In this document: piece after piece, positions 34,334-43,055 of the stretch
Layout: each line of letters begins with the position of its first letter
How positions within the stretch are numbered: the stretch's first letter is position 1
Source of the DNA: JAFDCJ01 sp964527835
GTDB taxonomy: Bacteria > Desulfobacterota > Desulfobacteria > Desulfobacterales > JAFDCJ01
Assembly: GCA_964527835.1 (NCBI GenBank)
Contig: CAZGNV010000013.1
Span: 1-64,000 of the forward strand
DNA length: 64,000 bases
Direction of reading: 5' to 3'
The notes under the pieces: model-generated
Database searches by the model: none
What the model saw: only the letters and a program-made list of their open reading frames with translations
Told to the model about the DNA's origin: nothing
Program-made: the position numbers and the translations under genes

Positions 34334-35599
34334 TCAAGCCAAAGGAGTCAGCCCCGCCCAGCTGCGGATGGCACCTGCCAGGCGGCGCATCCGGTCAGGG
34401 GCAATCACGGGATAGACGCAAATCTCCAGGATCGAAGCCTCCCGGGTGCCGCCCGGATCGTTTTGCGGGGACCGGGTTTTTGCAAACGCTTTGAGGGCCG
34501 TGCAATCCGACATGTCGGAAACCTTGGTGTCAAATCCTTTTTTGAGCAGGAAGTGGCGCAGGTCATCGCGTTTTGCCGCATCCACCGTCAGGGGATAATA
34601 GACAAAAACATGGGCTTCACTGCTGGTATCCGGGACCCGCATGCCGGGCACAGCGCCCAGGCTTTGCGTCAGGATGCGGGCATTTTGGCGGGCCCCCTGG
34701 TTAAAGGCGTCGATGTGGTCGAGCTGCCGCAACCCAATGGCCGCCTGCAGGTGGGCCAGGCGTTGGATTTGCGGGTGCGAGTTTTGAAATTCTTCCAGCA
34801 GTTCATCCCCCACAGAAGAATCCATCAGCGGCTGCCCCCGCCAGAGCTTGAAGCGCAGGGCCGGGTAGGCTGTGATGCCGAAAACCAGGGGCCGGGTCAG
34901 CAGCCATTTAAGCCAGATGGAAACCGCCTTTTGCAGGACCGCTTTTTTTCCCGGCAGCGGTGAGCGGGACAGAATTTCTGCGGCCCGGCGGGCAATGTCC
35001 TCATCAGCGGTTGCAATGGCCCCGCCGCCGAAACAGGGCATGTTCTTTCCCTCGGCAAAGCTGAAAATGCCGATGTCCCCGAAAGTGCCCACCTGCCGGC
35101 CGTCAATCCGCACTCCGCAGGCATGGGCGCAGTCTTCCAGCAGACGGATGTTCTTTTGGCGGGTCATCTCCGCCAGTTCGCGGATGGGGCAGGGTTGGCC
35201 GAAAAGGTGGGTGGCCAGAACCGCACCGGTGCGCGCAGTGATTTTCGGTGCCACGTGCTCGGGTCCCGAATTATAGGTCTGCGGGTCCACCTCGCAGAAC
35301 ACCGGTTGATAGCCCATCATTTTGGCCACCATGGGAATGACGGGAAAGGTGAACACCGGGAAGATGATTTCCGCTCCCGGCTCCAGGTCCAGAGATTGCA
35401 AGGCCAGCTGAAAGGCCGAGCGGCCCGAAGCCGTTCCCAGCACATGGGCGGTGCCCAGCCATTGGGCGAATTTGCGGCAAAAATCCTCGCTGGCCGGACC
35501 GGTTTGAACCGTGTTGCGCACCGCGCAGCCGATCAGGGTCGACAGGCTGCCGGGAGGCAGGTTCACACATCTGCGCGGAACAGAGCCGATGAGTGCCAT
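34334..35599 (-). CDS. DegT/DnrJ/EryC1/StrS-type PLP aminotransferase
   Basis: About 421 residues from ATG 35599 with AAAAGGAG upstream. Signature segments: GTASGRSAFQLALQSL near 55, FPVFTFPVIPMVAKMMGY near 80, LLEDCAHACG with the cofactor Asp, and the PLP-lysine motif FSFAEGKNMPCFGGGAI. The family makes amino sugars for surface polysaccharide and antibiotics. The protein is somewhat long, with hydrophobic inserts near WLKWLLTRPLVFGI. Glycosyltransferase, flippase-like and radical SAM genes upstream support a role in a glycan or glycolipid. Confidence 0.85.
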   Translation of the reverse strand: MALIGSVPRRCVNLPPGSLSTLIGCAVRNTVQTGPASEDFCRKFAQWLGTAHVLGTASGRSAFQLALQSLDLEPGAEIIFPVFTFPVIPMVAKMMGYQPVFCEVDPQTYNSGPEHVAPKITARTGAVLATHLFGQPCPIRELAEMTRQKNIRLLEDCAHACGVRIDGRQVGTFGDIGIFSFAEGKNMPCFGGGAIATADEDIARRAAEILSRSPLPGKKAVLQKAVSIWLKWLLTRPLVFGITAYPALRFKLWRGQPLMDSSVGDELLEEFQNSHPQIQRLAHLQAAIGLRQLDHIDAFNQGARQNARILTQSLGAVPGMRVPDTSSEAHVFVYYPLTVDAAKRDDLRHFLLKKGFDTKVSDMSDCTALKAFAKTRSPQNDPGGTREASILEICVYPVIAPDRMRRLAGAIRSWAGLTPLA

Positions 35600-36071
35600 A
35601 AAATTGATCTCCTTTTATCGATATGCAACTTAGAAAGATGCGGTCGAGCCGCACAATATGCATTTTGATGTTGCTTCCAGTGCCCATTTGGGGCGCCATC
35701 GACGTTGATCAAAAAGGTGTGAATTGACCGGCGCATGCTATTTTCTTCCAACCGGTATGAAACCATGCCGTTGCAGCGTGTTCCTTGTTTTGGGACGCCG
35801 CCCAATCAAGTGCTGGCTTGAATCGGTCCCGTGCCATGCATCCCAAACAAGGAACACTGCGAAAATAAGGCCTCGTTGAGTATCATGCCGGTTTCCAGAA
35901 AACACCATCCCCCGGCCAATTCACGTCGGTTTTTAGGAATCGATAATTTTCAAAGTTCTGGCAATAAAAGCCATACTGAGCGCCGAGCGAGAAAAATGTC
36001 CCACCGGCGCGACATTTATTGCAACCTATTTAAAGTTTACTGTTTTTCATTTTGTCTGCGATCAATTACGG
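35600..36071. other. Intergenic region with inverted repeat
   Basis: No gene supported in 470 bp. Arms with the core GTGTTCCTTGTTTTGGGA (within 35773-35795) and TCCCAAACAAGGAACAC (35841-35857) form a dyad of about 18 bp around about 45 bp. It may be a hairpin, an operator or a mobile-element remnant. Confidence 0.55.
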
Positions 36072-37490
36072 TCAAAGTATTTTCCGGATACCCAGCAGGC
36101 TCCGGAAAACATCCGGATTGTGCCAGTAAAACCCGGCGTGCTTGCACAGGTGATCGATGGCAAAGCCGGGACGAAAAAGATAGCGCCGGTAGAATCTAGA
36201 CCGCAGCTTGACCAGCTCGGGCACCGAAACCTGGGCCAGGCTGAACAGGGGCGTGGCATAGTGAAAAAGCCGGGTCGAGTCATAGCCGGCAAACCGGTCC
36301 TTGTACAGCTCCCAGGCGGCCGACCCCGGATAGGGGGTGTAAAAATGCACCTGGATGCTGTCGGAGTTGAGCTGCAGGGCAAACTGGATGGTCTGTTCGA
36401 TTTCCTGCCGGGTTTCGGTGGGATTGCCGATGACATAATAGGCATTGGTTCCGATGCCGAGCTGCCGCGTCCAGCCGAAGACCCGCCGGCACTGCTGCTG
36501 CCAGGGTTGGGGGTGGTACTGCTTGTGCATGTTCTCGATGATGCGCTGGCTGCCGGATTCCACCCCGATGCCCAGCATGATGCAGCCGGCCTTTTTCATC
36601 TGCCCCAGGATTTCATAGTCCAGCTCATCGACGCGCACCCGTGCCATCCAGGCCATGGAAGAATTGCGGGCGATCAGCTCGGCGCACAGATCCCTCACGA
36701 AACGCCGGTTGGTTGAAAAACTGTCGTCCTGAAACGAACAGATGTTGACTCCCATCCGGGCCAGGTGCTGCATTTCATCGGCCACGTTGACAGCCGAGCG
36801 GCTGCGAATTTTCTTGCCGATGCTTACCCGCATGACTTCGCTGCAAAACAGGCAGCCATGGGGGCAGCCGCGGGTGGCAACCAGAAACCCCCATACCACC
36901 CGTTTGTTCAACCGCACCGGATAAATGGATTTGTAGGCCCGCAGCTCTTCGGGGCTGTAGGAAGGAAAGGGCAGGCTGTCCGGGTTTTCAACCATAAACC
37001 GCTGCCCCTGTTCGTACAGGCGCCGGTAATGGCCCTTCCAGTCGGCTGCTGGTCCGCCGTCGTTTCGAATCCGCTCCAGGAGCCTGAAAAACTCCTGCTC
37101 GGGCTCGCCGAGCAGGATGGCATCGTAGCCCACGGCCAGGTCCCGGGCCGTGTCCCGATTCAGGTAATGTCCCTGTCCGATGCCGATGACCAGCGGCGCA
37201 TTTTTCTGCTTTTTCAGGACGGCCACCAGCTCATTGGCGACGTCGATATCAAAGCTGGATGCCGAAACAACCACCAGGTTCGGCTGCACCTTCTGGGCGT
37301 GGGCCAACATCCGGGCAACACCCATGGGGTGAATCCAGCAGTCCAGAAAATCAACGCTGATATCCGGATAATCCGTCAGGCCTGCCTGGAGATATTTCAG
37401 GGGGTAGGAAGGATCGAAAAATTGCGGGTGGTCGACATCCTTGTCCACCGCGGAGCTGACCCGCAAAAGCATTACCGAGTTAATGGTCAT
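36072..37490 (-). CDS. B12-binding radical SAM protein
   Basis: About 472 residues. The N-terminal half (about 1-150) is a cobalamin-binding-like Rossmann domain with VVVSASSFDIDVANELVAVL. The radical SAM cluster motif is ATRGCPHGCLFCSEV (CxxxCxxC) near residue 208, followed by a TIM-barrel segment with GIGVESGSQRIIENM. No cobalamin DxHxxG motif is obvious, so cofactor binding is uncertain. Such enzymes do methylation, ring contraction or C-C chemistry on lipids, peptides or small metabolites. Its start overlaps the upstream flippase-like gene by 11 bp. Confidence 0.88.
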   Translation of the reverse strand: MTINSVMLLRVSSAVDKDVDHPQFFDPSYPLKYLQAGLTDYPDISVDFLDCWIHPMGVARMLAHAQKVQPNLVVVSASSFDIDVANELVAVLKKQKNAPLVIGIGQGHYLNRDTARDLAVGYDAILLGEPEQEFFRLLERIRNDGGPAADWKGHYRRLYEQGQRFMVENPDSLPFPSYSPEELRAYKSIYPVRLNKRVVWGFLVATRGCPHGCLFCSEVMRVSIGKKIRSRSAVNVADEMQHLARMGVNICSFQDDSFSTNRRFVRDLCAELIARNSSMAWMARVRVDELDYEILGQMKKAGCIMLGIGVESGSQRIIENMHKQYHPQPWQQQCRRVFGWTRQLGIGTNAYYVIGNPTETRQEIEQTIQFALQLNSDSIQVHFYTPYPGSAAWELYKDRFAGYDSTRLFHYATPLFSLAQVSVPELVKLRSRFYRRYLFRPGFAIDHLCKHAGFYWHNPDVFRSLLGIRKIL

Positions 37491-38547
37491 GGGATGCTAT
37501 CCTGTCGGTGGCGATTGAAGTCGCAGCGCTGTCGCCTGAATTTTCCAGGGGCACGTCCCGCCAGGTGCGCAGCCCGATCCCATGGCGCAGCGCCCAGACC
37601 AGCACCCCCAGGCCAATGTGCAGCCAGTAGTCCAGCAGGCGGTTGATCACCGTCAGCGAGCCGGCCACCGGTGAGCTCACACCCACCACCTTGAGGCAGC
37701 TGTAGAGGGTGATTTCCACCACCCCGGCGCCGGAAGGCGTGATCGGAAAAGCCGAGGCCAGCAACGGGATCATGGTCAGAAAAACCGCTTCAGCCGCCCC
37801 CGGCTGTAAGTCAAAGGCCAGCAGCAGGCAGAAAATCCATAAAGTTTCCAATACCCAGATCAAAACCGTCAAAACGCCGATGGGCATCAGTTGGCCGATT
37901 TCGGGCCACATGGCGCTTTGAAAGGCCTGGATCATTTGCTGGATTTTGCCGGGCACCCATCCGGGAAGCGTTTTTTTAAACAGCAAAAACACCAGAATAA
38001 TCGATGTCGCCCCCACGGCAAGAATGCCGCCGCCGACGAGGCTCCAGATGACCGCCCGGGGCAGCCGGGCGGCAAACAGCATCCAGGAGGCGCCGGATGC
38101 CAGCACCAGGATGATCCAGGCATCGATCATGCGCAAGAAGATAATGGAGCCCAGGGCGGCTGAACGCCGGATCCTGAAATTGATGCGGGCCAGGTGGGCG
38201 GCGTACACATCGCCCAGTTTGGCCGGCACCAGGTTGTCCACGAAATTATAAAAAAAAACCAGCAGGGCAAATTTGCCGTTTCCCGCTGAAACCGGCAAAT
38301 GGGCCAGGCAGCGCCGCCAGCGCATGCCGCGCACCAGGTAAGTGGCATAGTGGGCCAGGGCCCCCAGGGCGACAAAACGCTTGTCACAGGAGGCGATCTG
38401 GCGCCAGATTTGCTGCATGTCCACCATGGCGGCCGCGCTGGCCAGAATTCCCATGGCAATGGCGATGCTCAAATAGGTGGGCCAGCTCCAGAGCTTCGGA
38501 GCCCGGGCGTCATGGTTAAATCCGTTATAGTGGTTTTGTGCAGCCAT
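37480..38547 (-). CDS. Flippase-like LPG-synthase-TM (UPF0104) membrane protein
   Basis: About 355 residues with eight or so transmembrane helices. The pattern RGMRWRRCLAHLPV, NLVPAKLGDVYAAHLAR and AFPITPSGAGVVEITLYSC is the core of the lysylphosphatidylglycerol synthase TM / AglD-like family, thought to flip or handle lipid-linked substrates. The soluble synthase domain is absent. It is coupled to the radical SAM gene, and the GT39 gene lies just upstream. Confidence 0.85.
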   Translation of the reverse strand: MAAQNHYNGFNHDARAPKLWSWPTYLSIAIAMGILASAAAMVDMQQIWRQIASCDKRFVALGALAHYATYLVRGMRWRRCLAHLPVSAGNGKFALLVFFYNFVDNLVPAKLGDVYAAHLARINFRIRRSAALGSIIFLRMIDAWIILVLASGASWMLFAARLPRAVIWSLVGGGILAVGATSIILVFLLFKKTLPGWVPGKIQQMIQAFQSAMWPEIGQLMPIGVLTVLIWVLETLWIFCLLLAFDLQPGAAEAVFLTMIPLLASAFPITPSGAGVVEITLYSCLKVVGVSSPVAGSLTVINRLLDYWLHIGLGVLVWALRHGIGLRTWRDVPLENSGDSAATSIATDRIASHDH

Positions 38548-38596
38548 GGCGGTGCGTATAAATTCAGGTTTTCTCGCAAGGCCTTTTCGAGCGCCC
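38548..38596 (-). repeat. Dispersed intergenic repeat, copy C
   Basis: Minus-strand reading GCTCGAAAAGGCCTTGCGAG, then AAAACCTGAATTTATACGC. It matches the left two thirds of copies A, B and D more loosely. It lies between the flippase-like and GT39 genes. Confidence 0.55.
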
Positions 38597-38606
38597 CGGA
38601 AGCCGT

Positions 38607-40244
38607 TTATGGTAATTTCTTATTTGAAATCAGCAGTTTGTCCCCCTGACGCCCCACAACATAAGGCAACGGCTGTTTTTTTACAAGCCGGTTGCGGGTC
38701 AGGATGCAAAAAACCCGTTTGTCGGCAGCCAGGTAGTCCCGCAGTTGTTTTTCCGTCTCCAGCACCCGCGCCCGCCGAGGGGTATAAAAAAGGGCGGAGT
38801 CTTTTATCCGGCGGTAAAACACGATTTTTTCTCCAGGCGGCGCCAGGCGATCGTATTCACGGGCAAGCTCCCGGGTGCTGCGATAGGCATTGATGTCCCC
38901 GACGATCAGGGTGATAAAGATCAGCAGGGCGGAGACCACCATGGTTACCAGTGACCCGATAAAGGCGCTGTTCTTTTTGCGGACCAGAAATAAAAAGGCC
39001 GCCAAAATCCAACCCGTCAGCCAGACGGCCAGCAGGTTGATTTCAGACAGTTGTACGCCGCTGGCGTATTCCAGCTGCACCGGCGGATAGCGCCACAGAT
39101 AAACCAGGGCCCCTGCAAACAGCACCACCACGGGCAAAAAACAATAGCCCATTGCCCTGCGCACAGACGGTGCGGGCGCCGTGAACAGTTCATTGGCAAG
39201 CAGGGCCACCAGCAGGGCGGCGGCCGGAAACAGGGGCAGAATATAGGTTGGCAGCTTTGAACTGGCAAGGGAAAAAAAGACAAAGACAGTGCCAAACCAG
39301 ATTGCCAGCAGCGCCGGCCCATCACCGGCGTTGGAAAACCGCCGGCGCAGGGTATAAATAAAGGCCACCGGCAAAAAGCAGCTCCAGGGGAAAAAGCCGC
39401 CGAAAAAAACCGGGAGGTAATAGTAAAACGGCTCCGGGTGCCGGGCTTCAGCCGACAGAAAACTGCCCAGGTTCTGGGTAATGAAAAAGTAGCCGGCATA
39501 GGCAGGATTTTTCAGGCTGATCACAATGTACCAGGGCGCTGCGATGGCCAGAAAAATGACGACTCCCCACCCGGGCCGCATCTGTCCGATAAACCGCAGA
39601 TCTTTTCGCAGCCACAGGTACAGGCCGATGACCATGGCCGGCAGTGCCAGGCCGACCGGGCCCTTTGAAAGCACCGCCAGTCCCAGGGCGGCATAAAACA
39701 GCAGCAGGGGCTTTTTTGCCGGCTGCCGGTCCCGGTAGCCTTTATAAAAAAGGTACAGGGCAAGGGTCACGAAAAACACCAGGCTGATATCGTGCACCAC
39801 CGTCCTGGCAAGGATGATAAATTCGACAGCTGTTGCCAGCATCAGGGCGCCCAGAAATCCGACCCGGGCTCCGGCCATTTTGCGGCCCAGCAGGTAGGTT
39901 ACCAGCACGCATCCGGAGCCCAGAACCGCCGCCGGCAGGCGGGCGGCAAATTCGGTAAAGCCGAATATCAGAAAACAGGCTGCGACCAGCCAGTTGAACA
40001 AAACCGGTTTGTCAAAAAAAGGCTGGCCGTTGAAGGTGGGGGTAATCCAGTCACCGCTCAACACCATCTCCTGGGAGGTGACGGCGTGCATTCCCTCATC
40101 AATATCCCACAGGGGACGGGTTCCCAAACGGAAAAAAAACACCACCAGGCACAGGGCGATGAGAATCAGCACTCGCCAGGCTTCATGGTTGCGGAATTTT
40201 TCAGGCAGCATCGTGTGAACAGGTTTATTCATTTGATTGCGCAT
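38607..40244 (-). CDS. GT39/ArnT-like membrane glycosyltransferase
   Basis: About 545 residues. The start is unclear: ATG 40244 is used, TTG 40268 and ATG 40232 are possible, and none has a good ribosome site. The N-terminal catalytic motif RPLWDIDEGMHAVTSQEMV in the first periplasmic loop is typical of ArnT/PMT-family enzymes that take a sugar from a polyprenyl-phosphate carrier. About twelve helices follow and a C-terminal soluble region (RTRELAREYDRL-like) ends the protein. The acceptor could be lipid A, protein or a glycolipid. DegT and flippase-like genes downstream support glycan work. Confidence 0.85.
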   Translation of the reverse strand: MRNQMNKPVHTMLPEKFRNHEAWRVLILIALCLVVFFFRLGTRPLWDIDEGMHAVTSQEMVLSGDWITPTFNGQPFFDKPVLFNWLVAACFLIFGFTEFAARLPAAVLGSGCVLVTYLLGRKMAGARVGFLGALMLATAVEFIILARTVVHDISLVFFVTLALYLFYKGYRDRQPAKKPLLLFYAALGLAVLSKGPVGLALPAMVIGLYLWLRKDLRFIGQMRPGWGVVIFLAIAAPWYIVISLKNPAYAGYFFITQNLGSFLSAEARHPEPFYYYLPVFFGGFFPWSCFLPVAFIYTLRRRFSNAGDGPALLAIWFGTVFVFFSLASSKLPTYILPLFPAAALLVALLANELFTAPAPSVRRAMGYCFLPVVVLFAGALVYLWRYPPVQLEYASGVQLSEINLLAVWLTGWILAAFLFLVRKKNSAFIGSLVTMVVSALLIFITLIVGDINAYRSTRELAREYDRLAPPGEKIVFYRRIKDSALFYTPRRARVLETEKQLRDYLAADKRVFCILTRNRLVKKQPLPYVVGRQGDKLLISNKKLP

Positions 40245-40347
40245 GGGCAGCGGCGGGTTTGAAGGCAACCGCCCCGCAAAGCATGTAAAAAGGTTAAACT
40301 ATTTTATCATCATCGAAAAGTCAATGCCCGGGGATCATCGAAGCGCC

Positions 40348-40376
40348 TTGACACCCCGCAGTCAACCTTTTATACT
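40348..40376 (+). promoter_or_regulatory. Consensus-like sigma-70 promoter for aldolase gene
   Basis: TTGACA (40348-40353), 17-bp spacer, TATACT (40371-40376). Transcription would start about 25 bp before the ATG at 40407. Confidence 0.75.
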
Positions 40377-40406
40377 CGCCGGATCATCAAAAAAAGGAAG
40401 GCGACA

Positions 40407-41297
40407 ATGCCCGCGATCGATCTTCACGGGATCTTTCCCCCCGTTCCCACACCCTTTGTGGATGGAAAACTGGCCTGTGAGCAACTGGCATCCAACCTCG
40501 AAAAATTGAGTCCCACCGGGCTCAAGGGCTTTGTGGTGCTGGGCTCCAACGGTGAGTATGTGTACCTGTCGGACGGTGAAAAAAGAAAAGTCGTCCAAAC
40601 CGCCGTTGACAGCGCCAGCGCGGATCTGCCGATAATCGCCGGCACCGGCTGCGAGTCCACCGCCGAGACCATCCGCCTGACGAGCGAGGTTGCCGGACTC
40701 GGGGCCCGGGCGGCCCTGGTGATCACGCCACACTATTACAGCAGCCTGATGGGCGACGAAGCGCTGGTGAAGCACTTTGCAGCGGTTGCGGACAACGTTC
40801 CCATTCCGGTGATCCTTTACAATGTCCCGCGCTATACCGGCGTGAACATCGGCGTCGAGGCGGTGGCCCGGCTGTCTGCGCATCCCAACATCATCGGGAT
40901 CAAGGACAGCACGGGAAACGTGGGCCAGCTGGGGCAGTTTGTCAATCATAGCGCCGGTGATTTCACGGTGCTGGTGGGAACCGCCGGGGTGCTGCTGGGA
41001 GGTCTGAGCCTGGGATGCGGCGGGGCCGTGGCGGCCCTGGCCAACATCGCGGCCAAAAACTGTGTGGCGATATTTGAGTCGGTCAAAGCCGGCGATTATG
41101 ACACGGCCCGGCAGATCCAGCTGCAAATGATTCCGGTCAACCAGGCGGTAACCGTCACCTACGGCGTGCCGGGGCTGAAGACGGCCATGGATATGCTGGG
41201 CTATTTCGGCGGGTCTCCCCGGCCACCGCTGCTGCCGTCGACTGCGAAGGAAAAACAAGAGATTCGCGTCATCCTTGAAAAGGCCGGGCTGCTGTGA
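40407..41297 (+). CDS. DHDPS-family aldolase, HOGA-like (4-hydroxy-2-oxoglutarate aldolase type)
   Basis: About 296 residues with GGAAGG upstream. It is a DapA-superfamily TIM barrel: Tyr in VILYNVPRYTG and Schiff-base Lys in GIKDSTGN. It carries VLGSNGEYVYLS where true DapA has a GTTGE motif. The segments GTGCESTAETI, TPHYYSSLM and YGVPGLKTAMDMLGYFGG resemble the mitochondrial 4-hydroxy-2-oxoglutarate aldolase HOGA1. So a 2-oxo acid aldolase cleaving to pyruvate is more likely than lysine synthesis. It heads a plus-strand set with a peptidase, dehydrogenase, sulfatase-like hydrolase and MFS, suggesting a catabolic pathway of unknown substrate. Confidence 0.85.
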   Translation: MPAIDLHGIFPPVPTPFVDGKLACEQLASNLEKLSPTGLKGFVVLGSNGEYVYLSDGEKRKVVQTAVDSASADLPIIAGTGCESTAETIRLTSEVAGLGARAALVITPHYYSSLMGDEALVKHFAAVADNVPIPVILYNVPRYTGVNIGVEAVARLSAHPNIIGIKDSTGNVGQLGQFVNHSAGDFTVLVGTAGVLLGGLSLGCGGAVAALANIAAKNCVAIFESVKAGDYDTARQIQLQMIPVNQAVTVTYGVPGLKTAMDMLGYFGGSPRPPLLPSTAKEKQEIRVILEKAGLL

Positions 41298-41366
41298 TTT
41301 TGATGCTCGAATTGACCGCCGGAGCCGGCTGCAGAACCCAATCGCCATGGAGGTTAAAAAAAAATC

Positions 41367-41648
41367 ATGATAGAAGAACAAAGAATCGGGTACCGGGTGG
41401 TGGGTACAATTAAAGCCGTCAAGGGTTCCTGCAGTGCGGGGCACAAGGTGGGCGATCGACTGGAGCTCAGCGGGCACCACACGGCCGGGATGTGCGGTTT
41501 TTTTTACCATGACATTTTCCCTTACATTGTCATGCTGCAGTTCGGCGGCGGATTTCCGGCCGAGTGGGGCGATCCGGACGTTGTCAAGCTGGAATGCATG
41601 GACAAGGCCAACGCTGTCAAGATCGAACTGCGGCGGATAAAGGAGTAA
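41367..41648 (+). CDS. TIGR04076 family small protein
   Basis: About 93 residues. The pattern GSCSAGHKVGDRLELSG with Cys and His, then AGMCGFFYHDIFPYIVMLQFGG, fits the uncharacterised TIGR04076 family of small Cys/His proteins. It starts 69 bp after the aldolase gene, and a dispersed repeat follows it. Members occur near varied metabolic genes; no function is known. The Cys/His pair may bind a metal. Confidence 0.75.
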   Translation: MIEEQRIGYRVVGTIKAVKGSCSAGHKVGDRLELSGHHTAGMCGFFYHDIFPYIVMLQFGGGFPAEWGDPDVVKLECMDKANAVKIELRRIKE

Positions 41649-41655
41649 ACGCTTG

Positions 41656-41706
41656 CCCCGAAAAGGCTTGCTTAAGCGAACAATTGGACTTTCTACGGGG
41701 GTCATA
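41656..41706 (+). repeat. Dispersed intergenic repeat, copy D
   Basis: CCCCGAAAAGGCTTGCTTAA, then GCGAACAATTGGACTTTC and TACGGGGGTCATA. Ends CCCCG and CGGGG are complementary and could close a hairpin. It is the second plus-strand copy. Confidence 0.75.
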
Positions 41707-41740
41707 AAATCTAAATCGTTTATCGGATTGGGGAGGCTGC

Positions 41741-43045
41741 ATGCCACACGAAGCCGTCGAGCTGTTGTCCCGCTACCTGCAGATTGACACCACCAATCCC
41801 CCGGGCAATGAAAAAAAGGGGGTCGAATTTTTTGCCGCCGTTTTCGAAAAGGAAAATGTGGGCTACCGGATTTACGAAGCAGCCCCCGGCCGGCAATCCA
41901 TCCGGGCCATGATCCCCGGCACCGGCGAGAGGCCGGCGCTGGTGCTGCTCAACCACATTGACGTGGTGGCCGCCGATGCCGGTGAATGGCGGGAGGACCC
42001 CTTTGGCGGCAAAATTAAGGACGGTTACATCCACGGTCGGGGCGCTTTGGACATGAAGGGCCAGGGGATCCTGGAGTTGCTGGCATTTCTGGAAGTCAAG
42101 CGCCGCGGCTGGGTCCCCTGCCGGGACCTGATATTTCTGGCCGTCGCCGACGAGGAGGCCGGCGGGAAAAATGGCGCGGCCTGGCTGCTGGAACAACATC
42201 CCCAGGACTTTCAGGCCGGCCTGGTACTCAACGAGGGCGGGTTCGGCCTGCATGACACGCTGCCCGACCGGCCGTTGTTTTTAATTGCGGCTGCCGAAAA
42301 AGGCGTTTGCCGGGTCCGGCTGACGCGCACCGGCCCACCGGGGCACGGCAGCACCCCCCACGGCGACAATGCCCTGGAAAAGCTGGTGCAGGCATTGAAC
42401 CGGCTGCTGGAAAAGGACAATCCCTTCACCGTCACGCCGCTGGTCGCTGACTACTTTCGCCAGTTGGGCACTGTGTGGGACTTTTTAAAGCCTTATCTCG
42501 CAGACGGGCAGCCCGAAACGCTTATCCGGGTGCTGTCGGAAAGCGGCATGGCAGCGATCCCCCAGCTGGCGGCCATGCTGCAAAATACGGTCAGCTTAAA
42601 CCGGCTGCACGCCGGCCACAAGATCAACGTGATTCCCGCCGAGGCGACGGCCGAGCTGGATGTCCGCCTGCTGCCCGGAACCGATCCGGACGCGTTTGTG
42701 GCTGAAATCAAAACCCGGCTGGCCGACGACAAAATCCAGGTCGAAGTGATGGCCAAGCACGCTGCGACCCAGTCGCCGGTGGGCACGGAAGATTTTTCGA
42801 TCCTCACCGAAGCGCACCTCAAGCATTTCCCGGAGGCCCTGGTGGTGGCCTCCCTGCTGTACGGGGCTTCGGATTCGCGCTTTTTCCGGGACCGGGGCAT
42901 GGCCTGCTACGGGGTTTGCCCTATGCTGATCAGCACCCGGGACCTGGGCCGGGTGCATGGCGTGGATGAACGGATCTCCACCGAAAACATGATCCGGGGC
43001 ACCCGGGTTTACATTGATATCGTGAGGATGCTGTGCCGGGTCTAA
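41741..43045 (+). CDS. M20 family metallopeptidase/deacylase
   Basis: About 434 residues. Metal-ligand motifs: LLNHIDVVAADAGEW, GALDMKGQG (bridging Asp), VADEEAGG (catalytic Glu) and RVHGVDERI near the end. A dimerisation domain lies between (about 190-300, GPPGHGSTPHGDNA). M20 enzymes remove amino acids or acyl groups from small peptides or amides. It is cytosolic with no signal peptide. Its place after the HOGA-like aldolase and before a D-2-hydroxyacid dehydrogenase suggests stepwise breakdown of an N-acyl or peptidyl compound. Confidence 0.92.
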   Translation: MPHEAVELLSRYLQIDTTNPPGNEKKGVEFFAAVFEKENVGYRIYEAAPGRQSIRAMIPGTGERPALVLLNHIDVVAADAGEWREDPFGGKIKDGYIHGRGALDMKGQGILELLAFLEVKRRGWVPCRDLIFLAVADEEAGGKNGAAWLLEQHPQDFQAGLVLNEGGFGLHDTLPDRPLFLIAAAEKGVCRVRLTRTGPPGHGSTPHGDNALEKLVQALNRLLEKDNPFTVTPLVADYFRQLGTVWDFLKPYLADGQPETLIRVLSESGMAAIPQLAAMLQNTVSLNRLHAGHKINVIPAEATAELDVRLLPGTDPDAFVAEIKTRLADDKIQVEVMAKHAATQSPVGTEDFSILTEAHLKHFPEALVVASLLYGASDSRFFRDRGMACYGVCPMLISTRDLGRVHGVDERISTENMIRGTRVYIDIVRMLCRV

Positions 43046-43055
43046 GGGTGCGGGT

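Noticed and set aside
40407..41297. Naming the aldolase dapA
   Set aside because: The GTTGE motif of DapA is absent; GSNGE and other segments point to a HOGA-like 2-oxo acid aldolase.
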